Assembly (NCBI RefSeq): GCF_002951615.1
Contig: NZ_CP019062.1
Location: forward strand, 2,418,001-2,482,000
Reading direction: 5' to 3'
DNA length: 64,000 nucleotides
Origin: Rahnella sikkimica
GTDB lineage: Bacteria; Pseudomonadota; Gammaproteobacteria; Enterobacterales; Enterobacteriaceae
Numbering within the stretch: the first letter of the stretch is position 1; the number at the start of each line of letters is the position of its first letter. The notes under the pieces were generated by a model. The model was given only the letters and a program-made list of their open reading frames with translations. It was not told the DNA's origin and did not search any database. This document shows positions 46,256 through 56,250 of the stretch, one piece after another. The translations under genes were made by a program, and so were the position numbers.

Positions 46256-47383
46256 ATGAGTTGTCCGGTTCTCGATTTAGCCCAGCAGTTAATCCGCCGC
46301 CCTTCCCTCAGCCCGGACGATGCAGGCTGCCAGGAAATTATGATTGCCCGCCTGCAGGCCATTGGTTTTCACGTGGAGCCAATGAATTTTGGCGATACCC
46401 TTAACTTTTGGGCGACACGCGGTGAAGGCAAAACCCTGGCATTTGCCGGGCATACCGACGTCGTGCCGACCGGCGATCACAATCTGTGGGTGACCGGCCC
46501 GTTTGAGCCGACCCTGCGCGATGGCATGCTGTATGGCCGTGGCGCTGCCGATATGAAAGGTTCGCTGGCGGCGATGGTCGTCGCGGCTGAACGCTTTGTG
46601 GCGGCAAACCCGAATCATAAAGGCCGTCTGGCGTTTCTGATTACCTCCGATGAAGAAGCCAGCGCCGTGAACGGCACCGTCAAAGTGGTTAACGCCCTGA
46701 TGGAGCGCAAAGAGCGCCTGGATTTCTGTCTGGTCGGCGAGCCCTCCAGCACCACACGCGTGGGTGATATTGTGAAAAATGGCCGTCGTGGTTCGATGAC
46801 CGCTAACCTGCACGTTCATGGCGTTCAGGGCCACGTCGCGTATCCGCATCTGGCCGACAACCCGGTGCACCGCGCGATGCCTGCGCTCAACGAACTGGTC
46901 GCCACTGTGTGGGATAACGGCAACGAATTCTTCCCGCCAACCAGCATGCAAATCGCCAATATCAACGCAGGTACTGGCAGCAACAACGTGATCCCCGGCG
47001 AGCTGTATGTGCAGTTTAACTTCCGCTTCAGCACGGAACTGACCGATGCAATCATCAAGCAGCGCGTCGCTGAACTGCTGGACCGCCACAATCTTCAGTA
47101 CACCCTGAACTGGGTGGTATCCGGCCAGCCGTTCCTGACCTCGCGCGGTGAACTGGTTGATGCCGTCGTGAAAGCTGTGCGCCACTACAGCGAAATCACG
47201 CCAGAACTGCAAACCACCGGCGGAACCTCCGACGGGCGTTTCATCGCACTGATGGGCGCGCAGGTGGTCGAACTCGGGCCGGTGAATGCCACCATCCACA
47301 AAATCAACGAATGCGTACATGCCGCTGATTTGCAGGTTCTCAGCCGTATGTATCAGCGCATCATGGAACAGTTAGTCGCATGA
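46256..47383 (+). CDS. dapE: Succinyl-diaminopimelate desuccinylase DapE
   Basis: Zinc enzyme of the M20 family that releases L,L-diaminopimelate in lysine and peptidoglycan synthesis. Metal-binding and catalytic segments are [31 protein letters not shown] and the C-terminal [11 protein letters not shown]. The length of 375 residues equals E. coli. Its last four bases overlap the start of the M15 peptidase gene. Confidence 0.97.
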   Translation: MSCPVLDLAQQLIRRPSLSPDDAGCQEIMIARLQAIGFHVEPMNFGDTLNFWATRGEGKTLAFAGHTDVVPTGDHNLWVTGPFEPTLRDGMLYGRGAADMKGSLAAMVVAAERFVAANPNHKGRLAFLITSDEEASAVNGTVKVVNALMERKERLDFCLVGEPSSTTRVGDIVKNGRRGSMTANLHVHGVQGHVAYPHLADNPVHRAMPALNELVATVWDNGNEFFPPTSMQIANINAGTGSNNVIPGELYVQFNFRFSTELTDAIIKQRVAELLDRHNLQYTLNWVVSGQPFLTSRGELVDAVVKAVRHYSEITPELQTTGGTSDGRFIALMGAQVVELGPVNATIHKINECVHAADLQVLSRMYQRIMEQLVA

Positions 47384-48054
47384 TCAGCAATGAAATGCTG
47401 ACCGGCCGCTCGGATGCGCATCTGGTCACATTGGGCGAAGGCCCGCACCGCTTACAAAAAGCCGCCGCAGACGCCTTTGCAGAAATGCAAAAAGCAGCGG
47501 CGCAGGCCGGATTTAATTTGCAACCCGCCAGCACTTTTCGTGATTTCAGTCGCCAGCAGGCTATCTGGAATGGCAAATTCCGCGGCGAGCGACCAGTATT
47601 AGATAAGAACAGTCAGCCGGTGGACATCAGCACCCTGTCAGCCGCTGAACGTTGTGAACTGATCCTGCGCTGGTCGGCACTGCCGGGTGCCAGCCGTCAT
47701 CACTGGGGCAGTGATCTGGATGTTTACGATCCGTCGTTGTTGCCGGAAGGCCAAACGCTGCAACTGGAGCCGTGGGAATACGAGGAAAACGGCTATTTTC
47801 ATCCGCTGAACCTCTGGATGTCGGCGCACATGGAAGCGTTTGGTTTTTACCGGCCTTTTGCGCAGGACGTTGGCGGCGTCGCCGTTGAACCCTGGCATCT
47901 GAGTTATCGTCCTCTGGCTAAACTGTGTGAATCGCAACTGACGCCGGCGGTGCTTATCAGCGCATGGCAGGGCCAGGATATCGCTGGTTCTGACTGGGTC
48001 ATCAGTGAGATAGCGACACTATTTCCGCGTTTTATCGCCCTAAACCCTACATAA
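47380..48054 (+). CDS. M15-family D-alanyl-D-alanine carboxypeptidase-like protein
   Basis: A 224-residue VanY-like zinc peptidase. The metal ligands appear in [13 protein letters not shown] (H-x6-D) and EPWHLSYR (final H), and the catalytic Glu is before WH. There is no signal peptide, so it would act in the cytosol or be exported in another way. The start codon overlaps the dapE stop (ATGA), which suggests coupling. The gene is absent from this place in E. coli. Confidence 0.85.
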   Translation: MISNEMLTGRSDAHLVTLGEGPHRLQKAAADAFAEMQKAAAQAGFNLQPASTFRDFSRQQAIWNGKFRGERPVLDKNSQPVDISTLSAAERCELILRWSALPGASRHHWGSDLDVYDPSLLPEGQTLQLEPWEYEENGYFHPLNLWMSAHMEAFGFYRPFAQDVGGVAVEPWHLSYRPLAKLCESQLTPAVLISAWQGQDIAGSDWVISEIATLFPRFIALNPT

Positions 48055-48069
48055 ATTAAGGAGCACGCC

Positions 48070-48255
48070 ATGGAGTGGATTAAAGATTACTGGTGGATCG
48101 TTCTGATCATTCTGATCGGCATGTTTATCAGCGGGATGAAAGAATTACGTCGCGTGGACGTCAAGAAATACCTGAAAGATAAACCTGAACTTCCACCGCA
48201 TCGCGACAACAATGCCGAGTGGGATAATGACGATGACTGGCCGAAGAAGAAATAA
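48070..48255 (+). CDS. ypfN: YpfN family small membrane protein
   Basis: A 61-residue protein with one N-terminal membrane segment ([16 protein letters not shown]) and a charged cytoplasmic tail rich in Asp/Lys, as in E. coli YpfN (66 residues). AAGGAG precedes the ATG. It is last in the yffB-dapE-M15-ypfN run and ends at a terminator. The function is unknown. Confidence 0.92.
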   Translation: MEWIKDYWWIVLIILIGMFISGMKELRRVDVKKYLKDKPELPPHRDNNAEWDNDDDWPKKK

Positions 48256-48269
48256 GGCCGATAAGACAG

Positions 48270-48293
48270 AGGCAGCCGCATTGGCTGCCTTTT
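48270..48293. terminator. Terminator between ypfN and ypfH
   Basis: AGGCAGCC (48270-48277) and GGCTGCCT (48283-48290), then TTT, between convergent genes. Confidence 0.85.
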
Positions 48294-48296
48294 AGA

Positions 48297-48935
48297 TCAG
48301 CGGGGTTCGTAGTTCTTCAAATGGGCAATCGCGGTATTGATCATATGTGAATCCAGCCCGTGGCCCATGCCCGGCTGAATGTTCAGGGTGCAATCGCAGC
48401 CCAATGACTTCAGGCGTTCAGCGGCGCTTTTCGACTGGAACGGGTTAATCACAGGATCCTGTTCACCGTGAATGAAATGCACCACCGTACCGGCGGAAAT
48501 CGGTTTTTCCGGCAGGACGGAGAAACGCCCGCTGAAAGCCACAATGCGCGAAGCCAGATGTTCTTCCACTTTGGTGGATTCCAGCGCCATGATAGTCCCC
48601 TGAGAGAAGCCAATCAGCGTGGTATGTTCCGGCGGAACACCGGTTTTCTGCTGCCAGTCACGGACAATTTCGACGAATGCGGGCATCGCCGCATCGACAC
48701 GCGGCTGACGGTTTTGCTCAGTCACGCCCTGCACGGAAAACCACTGGAAGCCACGACCAAAATCACAGATGTCCGGGCTGCCGACGCTGATAACCTGCGC
48801 CTGTGGAAATGAAATCGCAAAAAACTTGCCGATTTCGCCCATGGAAATCGGGTTATCGCCCACCCCGTGAAACAGTAAAATCAGCTGGTTAGCTCTTTCT
48901 TCCGGTTGCTGGACAATAATCTGTTCTGAGCTCAT
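48297..48935 (-). CDS. ypfH: Carboxylesterase YpfH
   Basis: Alpha/beta-hydrolase of the dienelactone-hydrolase/phospholipase-carboxylesterase type, 212 residues. The nucleophile elbow is GFSQGT, Asp is in HGEQDPVINP and His in GMGHGLD. E. coli YpfH has esterase activity on short acyl esters. It is 108 bases from the tmcA stop on the same strand, in the conserved order. Confidence 0.93.
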   Translation of the reverse strand: MSSEQIIVQQPEERANQLILLFHGVGDNPISMGEIGKFFAISFPQAQVISVGSPDICDFGRGFQWFSVQGVTEQNRQPRVDAAMPAFVEIVRDWQQKTGVPPEHTTLIGFSQGTIMALESTKVEEHLASRIVAFSGRFSVLPEKPISAGTVVHFIHGEQDPVINPFQSKSAAERLKSLGCDCTLNIQPGMGHGLDSHMINTAIAHLKNYEPR

Positions 48936-49043
48936 GAATTTCTCCCGTTGTAGGTTAATGGCCTTACTATACGCCGCCCGCCGGTCAGTGAAATCGGGTT
49001 TTGTTGAACGAGTCTTTCCATTTTTTGCAATGAGACCGTTGGT

Positions 49044-51083
49044 TTACTCGCCAGCACGCAGGGAAATCGTCCTCTGACGCCAAATCTCACACGCCGCCGC
49101 ATCCGTGGCTTTCAGCGCCTGCACCGTTTCCTGACGCCAGCGTACCAGCAGATCTTTCCGGCCATTCAGCCGCAGCGCCTGCACAATGTCGGCGACACTT
49201 TTCCCCTGTTGCAGATAAGCGCGCAGCGCGGCCAGCGGCAGGGAAAGTTGCAGTAAGAGGCGGTTCAGCGCCGGTAAGCTGCTTTCCAGCGGCCGGTGTG
49301 CAAACGCAAATCCGGCCAGTTCGCGCCAGTCGGTTTCATCAAACGATAAATCGCCTGTTAACGGCAGCGGCAGCGTGCGGTCTATCTGCGGTGCCAGCCA
49401 GCGCCAGTCGCGGTTGAGCTGGGATTCTGCGGCATCCGTCAGCGCCTTCCCGGCATGGCTTAACGGTAACAGCGCCATGGCGGCGTAACATCCGCTGCTG
49501 GCTTCTTTCTGGGTACTCACACGCACCAGACGAAAACCGGCCTGCTGCCAGAGCGCGGCCAGTTCATCGGTATACCCGAAACTGACCGACATAAAATCCA
49601 GCCCCTGTTGCTGCGCGTCGTGTTTTTGCTGCATCAGCAACTCAAGGGCAATTCCCTGACGCCGGAACGACGGATGAACGGCAATACGGCTGATGCGGCG
49701 CGAACGCAAAACTGCGGCCTGCGGGAAACCGGCGTGCGCGGCAAGAGATTGTGCGACCAGATTCCCGCGCGGACGCCGCCTTCCCGCCCAGACTTCCTGC
49801 GCCAGCTCCGCACTCAGCCCGCCCTCTTCCACCAGCCACAACGCGCCGGTCAGCGTGTTTCCCTGCCGGGAGGCACTGAAAGTCATGCCCGGCGCATCGA
49901 GCAGGCGGCGTAAATCCAGCGGCGAGGTGCGGTAGTGCGCGCTGGTCAGTAGACCGTAGAATTGTTGTAACAGCGCCGGTTCACGCAGCCAGTCATTGGC
50001 TTCGATAGGGAATATTTCGGACATTCCCGCCGTGGTATCTCCGACGGGAATTTCTTCCGAAAACAGCAATAATTCGCTGATAAACGGCTCCAGCAGATCC
50101 CGCGCTGACCAGCGGACCGGTTCGGTCAGACGCAAATCATGCCAGTGCGGCAGTGAGGCGCAGAATTTCAGCAGGAACCCGCGGCCAGTCCCTTCGTAAC
50201 CCTGAACCGTGGTAGAGAGCAAAACGCGGGGAAACGACGTAATCAGCGCCGACAGCATCGGTGCCGGGATCGCCGCTGCTTCATCGATAATCAGCCAGTC
50301 AACGTCCGTCACCGGCTCAGCGTTGCATAACGCAAGCAAGGCATCCGGCGCGATAAAACGGGCGGACTCCGGGAGATGGCTGAGAATTTGATTTGCGGAC
50401 GCTTTACCCGGCGCGGTTATCTGGCAAATGCCCGGCCACTGGCTGGCAAGCATCCCGGCCAGCGTCGATTTCCCACGCCCGCGCGGTGCCGTCAGCACCC
50501 AGACGCCGGAGTCCGCGTTCATCAGCTGTTGTAAAATCAGATGTTGCTGAGGCGTTGGCTGGCCATCGGGCGGCACCCACGCATCGGCGGGCGATAAGGG
50601 TGGAATGGCCAAAGGCGCGTTCTGGCGACAGACGGAAATTTCAGGATGGCTGCGCAGTAAAGTCTGAAAACGTTGGATAAAACGCGAAGACGGGATCGCC
50701 TGCGGCTGTTCGCTCCAGCGCAGACTGTCGGCATCAGGGCATTGTGGCCACTCATCCCATTCCGGCACTAATAAAACCAGCCAGCTTCCCGCTTTCAGAA
50801 TGCCGGCAAACACCGCCAGCGCGTCGGCATTCAGCCCGGTTCGTACATCGAATACGCCGTGCAGTTTTTCCTGCCCCAGCAACGTGTGAACCGCAGAGAA
50901 AGTCACAGACTCCGCACCTGACGGAGAATTTTCGCTCACCCAGACCCAGTCGCCCGTTTGCCCTTGTGCGAACGCCTCTGCCTGCGCCGAACACCACACG
51001 GCATCGCCGCTGAAAACCAGCAAGCGGCGAACGCCTTGTTCAAGCATCTGCTGTTGCAGGGTATTTTTTAGGGCAATATCCAT
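49044..51083 (-). CDS. tmcA: tRNA(Met) cytidine acetyltransferase TmcA
   Basis: Makes N4-acetylcytidine at the wobble position of elongator tRNA-Met, using ATP/GTP and acetyl-CoA. The 679 residues contain an N-terminal domain, an RNA-helicase-like module with Walker A (TAPRGRGKST) and Walker B (WLIIDEAAAIP), a GNAT domain (RRQGIALELL) and a C-terminal tRNA-binding part. The DUF441 gene ends ten bases upstream on the same strand. Confidence 0.95.
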   Translation of the reverse strand: MDIALKNTLQQQMLEQGVRRLLVFSGDAVWCSAQAEAFAQGQTGDWVWVSENSPSGAESVTFSAVHTLLGQEKLHGVFDVRTGLNADALAVFAGILKAGSWLVLLVPEWDEWPQCPDADSLRWSEQPQAIPSSRFIQRFQTLLRSHPEISVCRQNAPLAIPPLSPADAWVPPDGQPTPQQHLILQQLMNADSGVWVLTAPRGRGKSTLAGMLASQWPGICQITAPGKASANQILSHLPESARFIAPDALLALCNAEPVTDVDWLIIDEAAAIPAPMLSALITSFPRVLLSTTVQGYEGTGRGFLLKFCASLPHWHDLRLTEPVRWSARDLLEPFISELLLFSEEIPVGDTTAGMSEIFPIEANDWLREPALLQQFYGLLTSAHYRTSPLDLRRLLDAPGMTFSASRQGNTLTGALWLVEEGGLSAELAQEVWAGRRRPRGNLVAQSLAAHAGFPQAAVLRSRRISRIAVHPSFRRQGIALELLMQQKHDAQQQGLDFMSVSFGYTDELAALWQQAGFRLVRVSTQKEASSGCYAAMALLPLSHAGKALTDAAESQLNRDWRWLAPQIDRTLPLPLTGDLSFDETDWRELAGFAFAHRPLESSLPALNRLLLQLSLPLAALRAYLQQGKSVADIVQALRLNGRKDLLVRWRQETVQALKATDAAACEIWRQRTISLRAGE

Positions 51084-51093
51084 CGGTTACCGC

Positions 51094-51546
51094 TCAGGTT
51101 TTTCCCACCAGCATCGACAGCAGACCTGCCGCAATCAGAGGTCCGACCGGAACGCCTTTAAACATCGCCACGCCCAGCACCGTCCCAACCAGCAGACCCG
51201 CCACCAGATGCGGCTGACTGCCCATCAGGGTTAAACCGCGTCCGCCCAGCCATGACACCAGTACACCCACCAGGATCGCCAGAATGGATTTCCAGTGGAA
51301 GAAAGAGTGAACCACGGTACTGGCGCTGATTTTACCGCTGGCAATCGGAGCCATCACGCCAATAGTTAATATAATAATGCCGATGGTGAGGCCGTATTTT
51401 TCAATCCACGGAAAGAAATTATTGAGCGGTGTAATGCGCACCGTCAGCAGGAAAAACATTGCGATAGTGACGGCACTGTTGTGACTGATAATTCCGAGAC
51501 CGGCAAAAACGAGCAGAATTAAAAGGGTTGGATCGAGAAAAGCCAT
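51094..51546 (-). CDS. DUF441 family membrane protein (YeaL-like)
   Basis: A 150-residue protein with four or five membrane segments and the DUF441 pattern ([14 protein letters not shown] at the C-terminus, [28 protein letters not shown] inside). It resembles E. coli YeaL, which is encoded elsewhere in E. coli. Here it is inserted between ypfJ and tmcA on the same strand. The function is unknown. Confidence 0.9.
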   Translation of the reverse strand: MAFLDPTLLILLVFAGLGIISHNSAVTIAMFFLLTVRITPLNNFFPWIEKYGLTIGIIILTIGVMAPIASGKISASTVVHSFFHWKSILAILVGVLVSWLGGRGLTLMGSQPHLVAGLLVGTVLGVAMFKGVPVGPLIAAGLLSMLVGKT

Positions 51547-51578
51547 GGCGTTCCCAGCGGTTCAACATGCAGATGAAA

Positions 51579-51599
51579 GAGAGGCTCAGTGAGCCTCTC
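51579..51599. terminator. Hairpin between ypfJ and the DUF441 gene
   Basis: Perfect inverted repeat GAGAGGCTCA (51579-51588) and TGAGCCTCTC (51590-51599) with one base at the centre. No T-tract follows on the minus strand; it may slow or stabilise the ypfJ transcript. Confidence 0.5.
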
Positions 51600-51660
51600 A
51601 GAGTCGGTCATTGATTATTGAACAGTTTTTACTGGCAGACCAGAGCTTATTCTCACTTGA

Positions 51661-52539
51661 TCAGCGGCTGGCGAAGGTATTGCACTGGTCAGGATTGCCG
51701 GTGTCGAACCCGCGTTTAAACCAGGTGTAGCGCTGCTGGGACGTGCCGTGCGTAAAGCTGTCGGGGACAACGCGCCCCTGACTTTGCTGTTGCAAACGGT
51801 CATCGCCGATCGCCTGCGCGGCATCCAGCGCTTCTTTCAAATCCCCCTCTTCAAGCACGTTTTGCTGCTGCATTGCGTGGCCCCAGACACCGGCATAACA
51901 GTCGGCCTGAAGTTCCATTTTTACGGAAAGCTGATTCACCACGCTTTGCGAAGCGCCCTGCTGCATCTGACGAACTTTGCGCTCAGTGCCCAGCAGGTTC
52001 TGCACATGGTGACCGACTTCATGCGCGACCACATAGCCTTGCGCAAAATCGCCGCCCGCGCCGAGCTTATTTTGCAAATCCTGATAGAAGGACAGATCGA
52101 TGTACACCGTGCTGTCCGCCGGGCAATAAAACGGCCCCATGACCGACTGACCTGTGCCACAACCGGTTCGGGTTGAGCCACGGTACATCACCAGTTTCGG
52201 CTCGCGGTAGGTCATCCCCTCTTTCTGAAAAATAGCTTTCCAGGTGTCTTCTGTTGACGCGAGGATCACGGACGTGAATTTCGCCTGCTCGTCATCTTTC
52301 GGGCTGATGGATTGCGATTGTGTCTGTCTTTGCACGTCACCGGACTGGCCGCCGTCAATCAGCGGCGTCAGGTCGATACCGTAATAACCCGCCACCAGCA
52401 CCACAATAATAATCACAATGCCACTTTTGCCACGGATAGGCAGGCGCATTCCGCCACCGCCCATTCCCGGCCCGCCGTTAGATCCTTCTCCGCGTCTGTC
52501 TTCTACATTGTCGCTTTCGCGACGCCCTTGCCAACGCAT
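51661..52539 (-). CDS. ypfJ: Neutral zinc metallopeptidase YpfJ
   Basis: A 292-residue protein with one membrane segment (about 38-55) and a zinc peptidase domain. The HExxH motif is AHEVGHHVQ, the downstream Glu/Asp region is [12 protein letters not shown], and four Cys are conserved. The start [16 protein letters not shown] agrees with E. coli YpfJ, and GGAGGTGGGG precedes ATG 52539. A further 54 in-frame codons upstream, starting at 52701, are unconserved. Confidence 0.92.
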   Translation of the reverse strand: MRWQGRRESDNVEDRRGEGSNGGPGMGGGGMRLPIRGKSGIVIIIVVLVAGYYGIDLTPLIDGGQSGDVQRQTQSQSISPKDDEQAKFTSVILASTEDTWKAIFQKEGMTYREPKLVMYRGSTRTGCGTGQSVMGPFYCPADSTVYIDLSFYQDLQNKLGAGGDFAQGYVVAHEVGHHVQNLLGTERKVRQMQQGASQSVVNQLSVKMELQADCYAGVWGHAMQQQNVLEEGDLKEALDAAQAIGDDRLQQQSQGRVVPDSFTHGTSQQRYTWFKRGFDTGNPDQCNTFASR

Positions 52540-52681
52540 ACCCCACCTCCAGACTGTTTTTTTAAAGACTAGCCAGCGCACACGATTAATACCATCTGCG
52601 AAGGGACGTAATTTTAGGCGAGGAATATTTAAATGAAATAAAACAGTGAGGAAAAGGGAAAATAAAACGTAAAGAAAAGAG

Positions 52682-52704
52682 CGGGTGATGATTTTCATCA
52701 CCCG
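52682..52704 (-). terminator. Terminator after purC
   Basis: Ten-base stem CGGGTGATGA (52682-52691) with TCATCACCCG (52695-52704). On the minus strand it is followed by CTCTTTTC. A second, weaker stem (CCGGGC near 52713, GCCCGG near 52741) lies just upstream. Confidence 0.8.
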
Positions 52705-52765
52705 TTAGACACCGGGCCGCACCGCGTAAACGATTGCGCAGCCCGGCTAAAAAAATAGCGTTCGC

Positions 52766-53479
52766 TTAGTCCAGTTTTACACCGATGCGATGCGCAACTT
52801 CTTCGTACGCTTCGATCAGGCCACCGAGGCTCTGGCGGTAACGGTCTTTATCCATCTTGTTCAGGGTTTCTTTATCCCACAGGCGGCTGCCGTCCGGGGA
52901 GAATTCATCGCCCAGCACAACTTCACCGTTGAACAGACCGAACTCCAGTTTGAAATCGACCAGGATCAGACCGGCATCGTCAAACAGTTTGCTCAGAACG
53001 TCGTTCGCTTTGTAGCTCAGCTCTTTCATGCGCGCGAGGTTTTCCTCGTTCACCCAGCCAAAGGTCTTGCAGTAAGACTCATTGATCATCGGGTCGTGCA
53101 TCGCGTCGTTTTTCAGGAACAGATCGAACAACGGCGGGTTCAGTTCCAGACCCTCTTCAATGCCCAGACGTTTTACCAGCGACCCGGCAGCACGGTTACG
53201 GATAACGCATTCAACCGGGACCATATCCAGTTTTTTCACCAGCACTTCGGTGTCAGACAACAGGCGTTCCATTTGAGTAGGAATACCGGCTTCTTCCAGC
53301 TTAGCCATGATGAAATGGTTAAATTTGTTGTTAACCATGCCTTTACGGTCGAACTGCTCAATACGCTGACCATCCAGTGCTGACGTATCGTTACGGAACT
53401 CCAGTACCAGAAGGTCCGGGTTTTCGGTGGTGTAGACGGTTTTCGCCTTGCCGCGATACAACTCAGCTAACTTTTGCAT
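52766..53479 (-). CDS. purC: Phosphoribosylaminoimidazole-succinocarboxamide synthase PurC
   Basis: SAICAR synthetase of purine synthesis: ATP-dependent addition of aspartate to CAIR. The 237 residues align with E. coli PurC ([53 protein letters not shown]). GGAG precedes the ATG. A terminator separates it from bamC, and I see no PurR operator in the 56-base spacer. Confidence 0.96.
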   Translation of the reverse strand: MQKLAELYRGKAKTVYTTENPDLLVLEFRNDTSALDGQRIEQFDRKGMVNNKFNHFIMAKLEEAGIPTQMERLLSDTEVLVKKLDMVPVECVIRNRAAGSLVKRLGIEEGLELNPPLFDLFLKNDAMHDPMINESYCKTFGWVNEENLARMKELSYKANDVLSKLFDDAGLILVDFKLEFGLFNGEVVLGDEFSPDGSRLWDKETLNKMDKDRYRQSLGGLIEAYEEVAHRIGVKLD

Positions 53480-53513
53480 CTTTACTTACTCCAGTGGAAA
53501 AAACAGATGTAAA

Positions 53514-53531
53514 AAGGGGCCGGAGCCCCTT
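53514..53531 (-). terminator. Terminator between bamC and purC
   Basis: AAGGGGC (53514-53520) and GCCCCTT (53525-53531) with loop CGGA, read on the minus strand and followed by TTTTT. It stands only about 35 bases before the purC start, so most bamC transcripts should end before purC. Confidence 0.85.
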
Positions 53532-53535
53532 GGTA

Positions 53536-54615
53536 TTATTTTGCGCTGCTCTGGCTAAACGCGGCCTGCATGACCGCCACCATCGCGTCATTCTGCGACT
53601 GGCTGAGAGCATGTCCTTTCGGATCAAGGAACTGCAAGCTACTGCGGTTATCGAGGTCGCCGACCTGAAGCTTGTAATCACCGGAAGTAAGGCCCGGATC
53701 TTTCGCACCCAGCGTCTGCCACGCGTCGTCGTTCAGTGGTTTGTAGGTCACGGACAAGGTGCCCTGCGGACGGCTGCTGTCGGTGACTTTCATGCCGGCT
53801 TTCGCCAGGGCATTCGGCAGGCGATCCCACACTACGCCGTACGATGAACGAACAATCAGCACCGGTAAGCCGGTATCATCCGCGCCGCTCTGGACATCAA
53901 TCTCACCCACACGACGGTTGTCGAGGCGTGCCTGAGTATCCTGCTGCACTTTATCCAGATTTGCCGTGATGGCGTTCATCATCTGGCTGTTGTAACGCTG
54001 GATTTCAGCTGTCGTTGTGACCGCTTTATCCTGCTGTTTCAGCTCAAGCGTTTTCACGGTCAGCGCTAACTGGTAGCTCTGTTTTTTCACGCTGATCTGA
54101 TAACGGCCCTGATACTGGAAGTCTTCATCTGCACGATTCCAGTTAACGAAATCAGTGGTCAGAGTCTGGTTAGCATCATCGCGGTTAGCAATTTTGTAAT
54201 TATTTTGCTCAACGGCTTTTACGACGCTGTTCCACAGATCACGGTTTTGCGGCGTATTTTCCAGCAGCACGGTGCTGGAATCGCCTGCAAACTGGGTCTG
54301 AGAACCGTTCAGTAGAGCCAGTGGCTGGGACGGTGGACGAATGTCGAGTTGCTTACCGACTGCGCCTTGCATCGCGCCAGCCTGGATGTCATACGTACCG
54401 TTCTGAACCGGTAAAATCATTCCTGCCGGTGCTTTCAGCTCGTGCAGCGCAGCGGCGTCCAGATAGGACTCATCGCCGCTTACCTGGCGCTTATAACGTT
54501 GATCGCTGGAACATGCGGCCAGCAACATAATCAGGGAAACCCCGACCACTTTTGCTACAGCAGACTTCTGCAAATGGGTCATCTGGAAACTATTCTTGTC
54601 AAATAAAGAGGCCAT
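53536..54615 (-). CDS. bamC: Outer-membrane protein assembly factor BamC
   Basis: Lipoprotein of the BAM complex that inserts beta-barrel proteins into the outer membrane. The lipobox is MLLAACSS. The mature protein starts with the long unstructured segment ([33 protein letters not shown]) that binds BamD, then two helix-grip domains. I choose ATG 54615, five bases after AGGAAG. An internal ATG at 54582 would give the E. coli-like signal but lacks a ribosome site. It lies 16 bases after dapA, so they form an operon. Confidence 0.94.
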   Translation of the reverse strand: MASLFDKNSFQMTHLQKSAVAKVVGVSLIMLLAACSSDQRYKRQVSGDESYLDAAALHELKAPAGMILPVQNGTYDIQAGAMQGAVGKQLDIRPPSQPLALLNGSQTQFAGDSSTVLLENTPQNRDLWNSVVKAVEQNNYKIANRDDANQTLTTDFVNWNRADEDFQYQGRYQISVKKQSYQLALTVKTLELKQQDKAVTTTAEIQRYNSQMMNAITANLDKVQQDTQARLDNRRVGEIDVQSGADDTGLPVLIVRSSYGVVWDRLPNALAKAGMKVTDSSRPQGTLSVTYKPLNDDAWQTLGAKDPGLTSGDYKLQVGDLDNRSSLQFLDPKGHALSQSQNDAMVAVMQAAFSQSSAK

Positions 54616-54631
54616 CAAATCTTCCTAAGAG

Positions 54632-55513
54632 TTACAGCAAACCGGCGCTTTTTAATGCTTCTTCCACGACCGGACGGGCAGCATCTGTTAACGGCGTCAT
54701 AGGCAGACGCAGAGTATCGGTTGCCATCAAACCCAGTGCCTTACAGGCCCATTTCACCGGGATTGGGTTTGCTTCTACAAACAAATGCTGATGCAAAGGC
54801 ATCAGGCGCTGATTCAGGCGACGCGCTTCGGCAAAGTTACCGGAGGCCGCCAGCTCACACAGTTGAGCCATTTCACGGGCAGCTACGTTGGCAGTGACAG
54901 AAATGACGCCCTTGCCGCCGAGTTGCATAAAGTCCAGACCGCTGGCGTCATCGCCGCTTAGCAGAATGAAATCTTCATCATCAACCAGCACTTGGATCTG
55001 ACTAACACGACTTAAGTTCCCTGTTGCCTCTTTAACAGCAACAATATTCTTCAATTTTGCTAAACGCGCGATGGTCGGCGGCAACATATCGCAGCCGGTA
55101 CGTGAAGGCACGTTGTAGAGAATTTGCGGCAGAGAGGTGTTTTCAGCAATGGCTTTGAAATGCTGATACAAGCCTTCCTGCGTCGGGCGGTTGTAATACG
55201 GCGTGACTGTCAGGCAGCCAACAACGCCACTTTTTTCAAAGCGTTGTGTAAGAGAAATCGCTTCAGCGGTGGCATTTGCCCCCGTGCCTGCGATAACAGG
55301 AATGCGCCCATCGGCCAGTTCCAGCGTCTGAAGCACCACGTCACCGTGCTCTTCATGGCTTAACGTTGCCGACTCGCCGGTCGTGCCAACGGAAACGATC
55401 GCCGCAGTACCACTGGACACATGATAATCAATCAGTTTTTTCAGACTCGCGCGATCGACAGCACCTTTGGTGTCCATCGGCGTAACCAGTGCAACAATAC
55501 TTCCCGTAAACAT
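54632..55513 (-). CDS. dapA: 4-hydroxy-tetrahydrodipicolinate synthase DapA
   Basis: Condenses pyruvate with aspartate semialdehyde, the first committed step to lysine and diaminopimelate. The 292 residues match E. coli DapA. The Schiff-base Lys is in [12 protein letters not shown], Tyr in LYNVPSRTG and Thr in [14 protein letters not shown] 55513, after GGAGGGGAAGG, is the family start. It leads the dapA-bamC operon and is divergent from gcvR. Confidence 0.97.
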   Translation of the reverse strand: MFTGSIVALVTPMDTKGAVDRASLKKLIDYHVSSGTAAIVSVGTTGESATLSHEEHGDVVLQTLELADGRIPVIAGTGANATAEAISLTQRFEKSGVVGCLTVTPYYNRPTQEGLYQHFKAIAENTSLPQILYNVPSRTGCDMLPPTIARLAKLKNIVAVKEATGNLSRVSQIQVLVDDEDFILLSGDDASGLDFMQLGGKGVISVTANVAAREMAQLCELAASGNFAEARRLNQRLMPLHQHLFVEANPIPVKWACKALGLMATDTLRLPMTPLTDAARPVVEEALKSAGLL

Positions 55514-55658
55514 TGACCTTCCCCTCCACAAACAGGTCACTCATGGTACTTTTGACACCACTGCAAAAGCAAGCAAACAACGAGCGGTAAGCGCTTGTCC
55601 GGCGGTTTTTTTTATGTTTACCTTGGGAATACTCCCAGGCACGACAGGAAGACCCAAT

Positions 55659-56225
55659 TTGCCGCAGCCACAACAACATTATCTGGTTATCACCGCATTA
55701 GGTGCCGATCGCCCCGGTATCGTGAACACCATCACCCGTCAGGTCAGCAGTTGCGGCTGTAATATCGAAGACAGCCGTCTGGCAATGCTCGGCGACGAAT
55801 TCACGTTTATCATGCTGCTTTCCGGCAGCTGGAATGCCATCACGCTGATTGAATCCACCTTGCCGCAAAAAGGCGCGGAGCTGGAATTATTGATCGTGAT
55901 GAAGCGTACCAGCGCACATGAACGCCCGCCGATGCCTGCTACGGTTTGGGTGAAAGTTGAGGTCAAAGACTCTCCTCATCTGATTGAGCGTTTTACGGAT
56001 TTATTCGATACCCATCAGATGAATATCGCCGAACTTGCCTCAAAAACACGTCCGGCGGGTGCGACCACACCTGCGCAGTTGTCAATCCAGATGACCGCGC
56101 ACAGTCCCGCCAATACCGATCCGGTAATTATTGAGCAAGCGTTTCATCAGCTATGTACAGAACTGAATGCGCAAGGCAGTATTAACGTCGTTAGTTATTC
56201 TGAGAATGAAAATAAACAGCAGTAA
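55659..56225 (+). CDS. gcvR: Glycine cleavage system transcriptional repressor GcvR
   Basis: Tandem ACT-domain protein that binds GcvA and blocks activation of the gcvTHP operon when glycine is low. The first ACT domain is HYLVITALGADRPGIVNTITR; the second runs about 95-175. I choose TTG 55659 after AGGAAG at 55646-55651, which gives 188 residues (E. coli 190). An in-frame ATG at 55614 would add 15 residues without family support. bcp follows after 25 bases. Confidence 0.92.
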   Translation: MPQPQQHYLVITALGADRPGIVNTITRQVSSCGCNIEDSRLAMLGDEFTFIMLLSGSWNAITLIESTLPQKGAELELLIVMKRTSAHERPPMPATVWVKVEVKDSPHLIERFTDLFDTHQMNIAELASKTRPAGATTPAQLSIQMTAHSPANTDPVIIEQAFHQLCTELNAQGSINVVSYSENENKQQ

Positions 56226-56250
56226 TCGCTAAGAGATACGGAGAAAGACA

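Noticed and set aside
46289..47320. 343-codon reverse frame opposite dapE
   Set aside because: dapE is certain on the plus strand; the reverse frame is His/Arg-rich with no family features.
52540..52701. 54-codon N-terminal extension of ypfJ
   Set aside because: The conserved YpfJ start with a strong ribosome site is at 52539; the extension is not family-like.
55614..55658. Upstream ATG start for gcvR
   Set aside because: In frame but adds 15 unconserved residues; TTG 55659 has a ribosome site and gives the family length.
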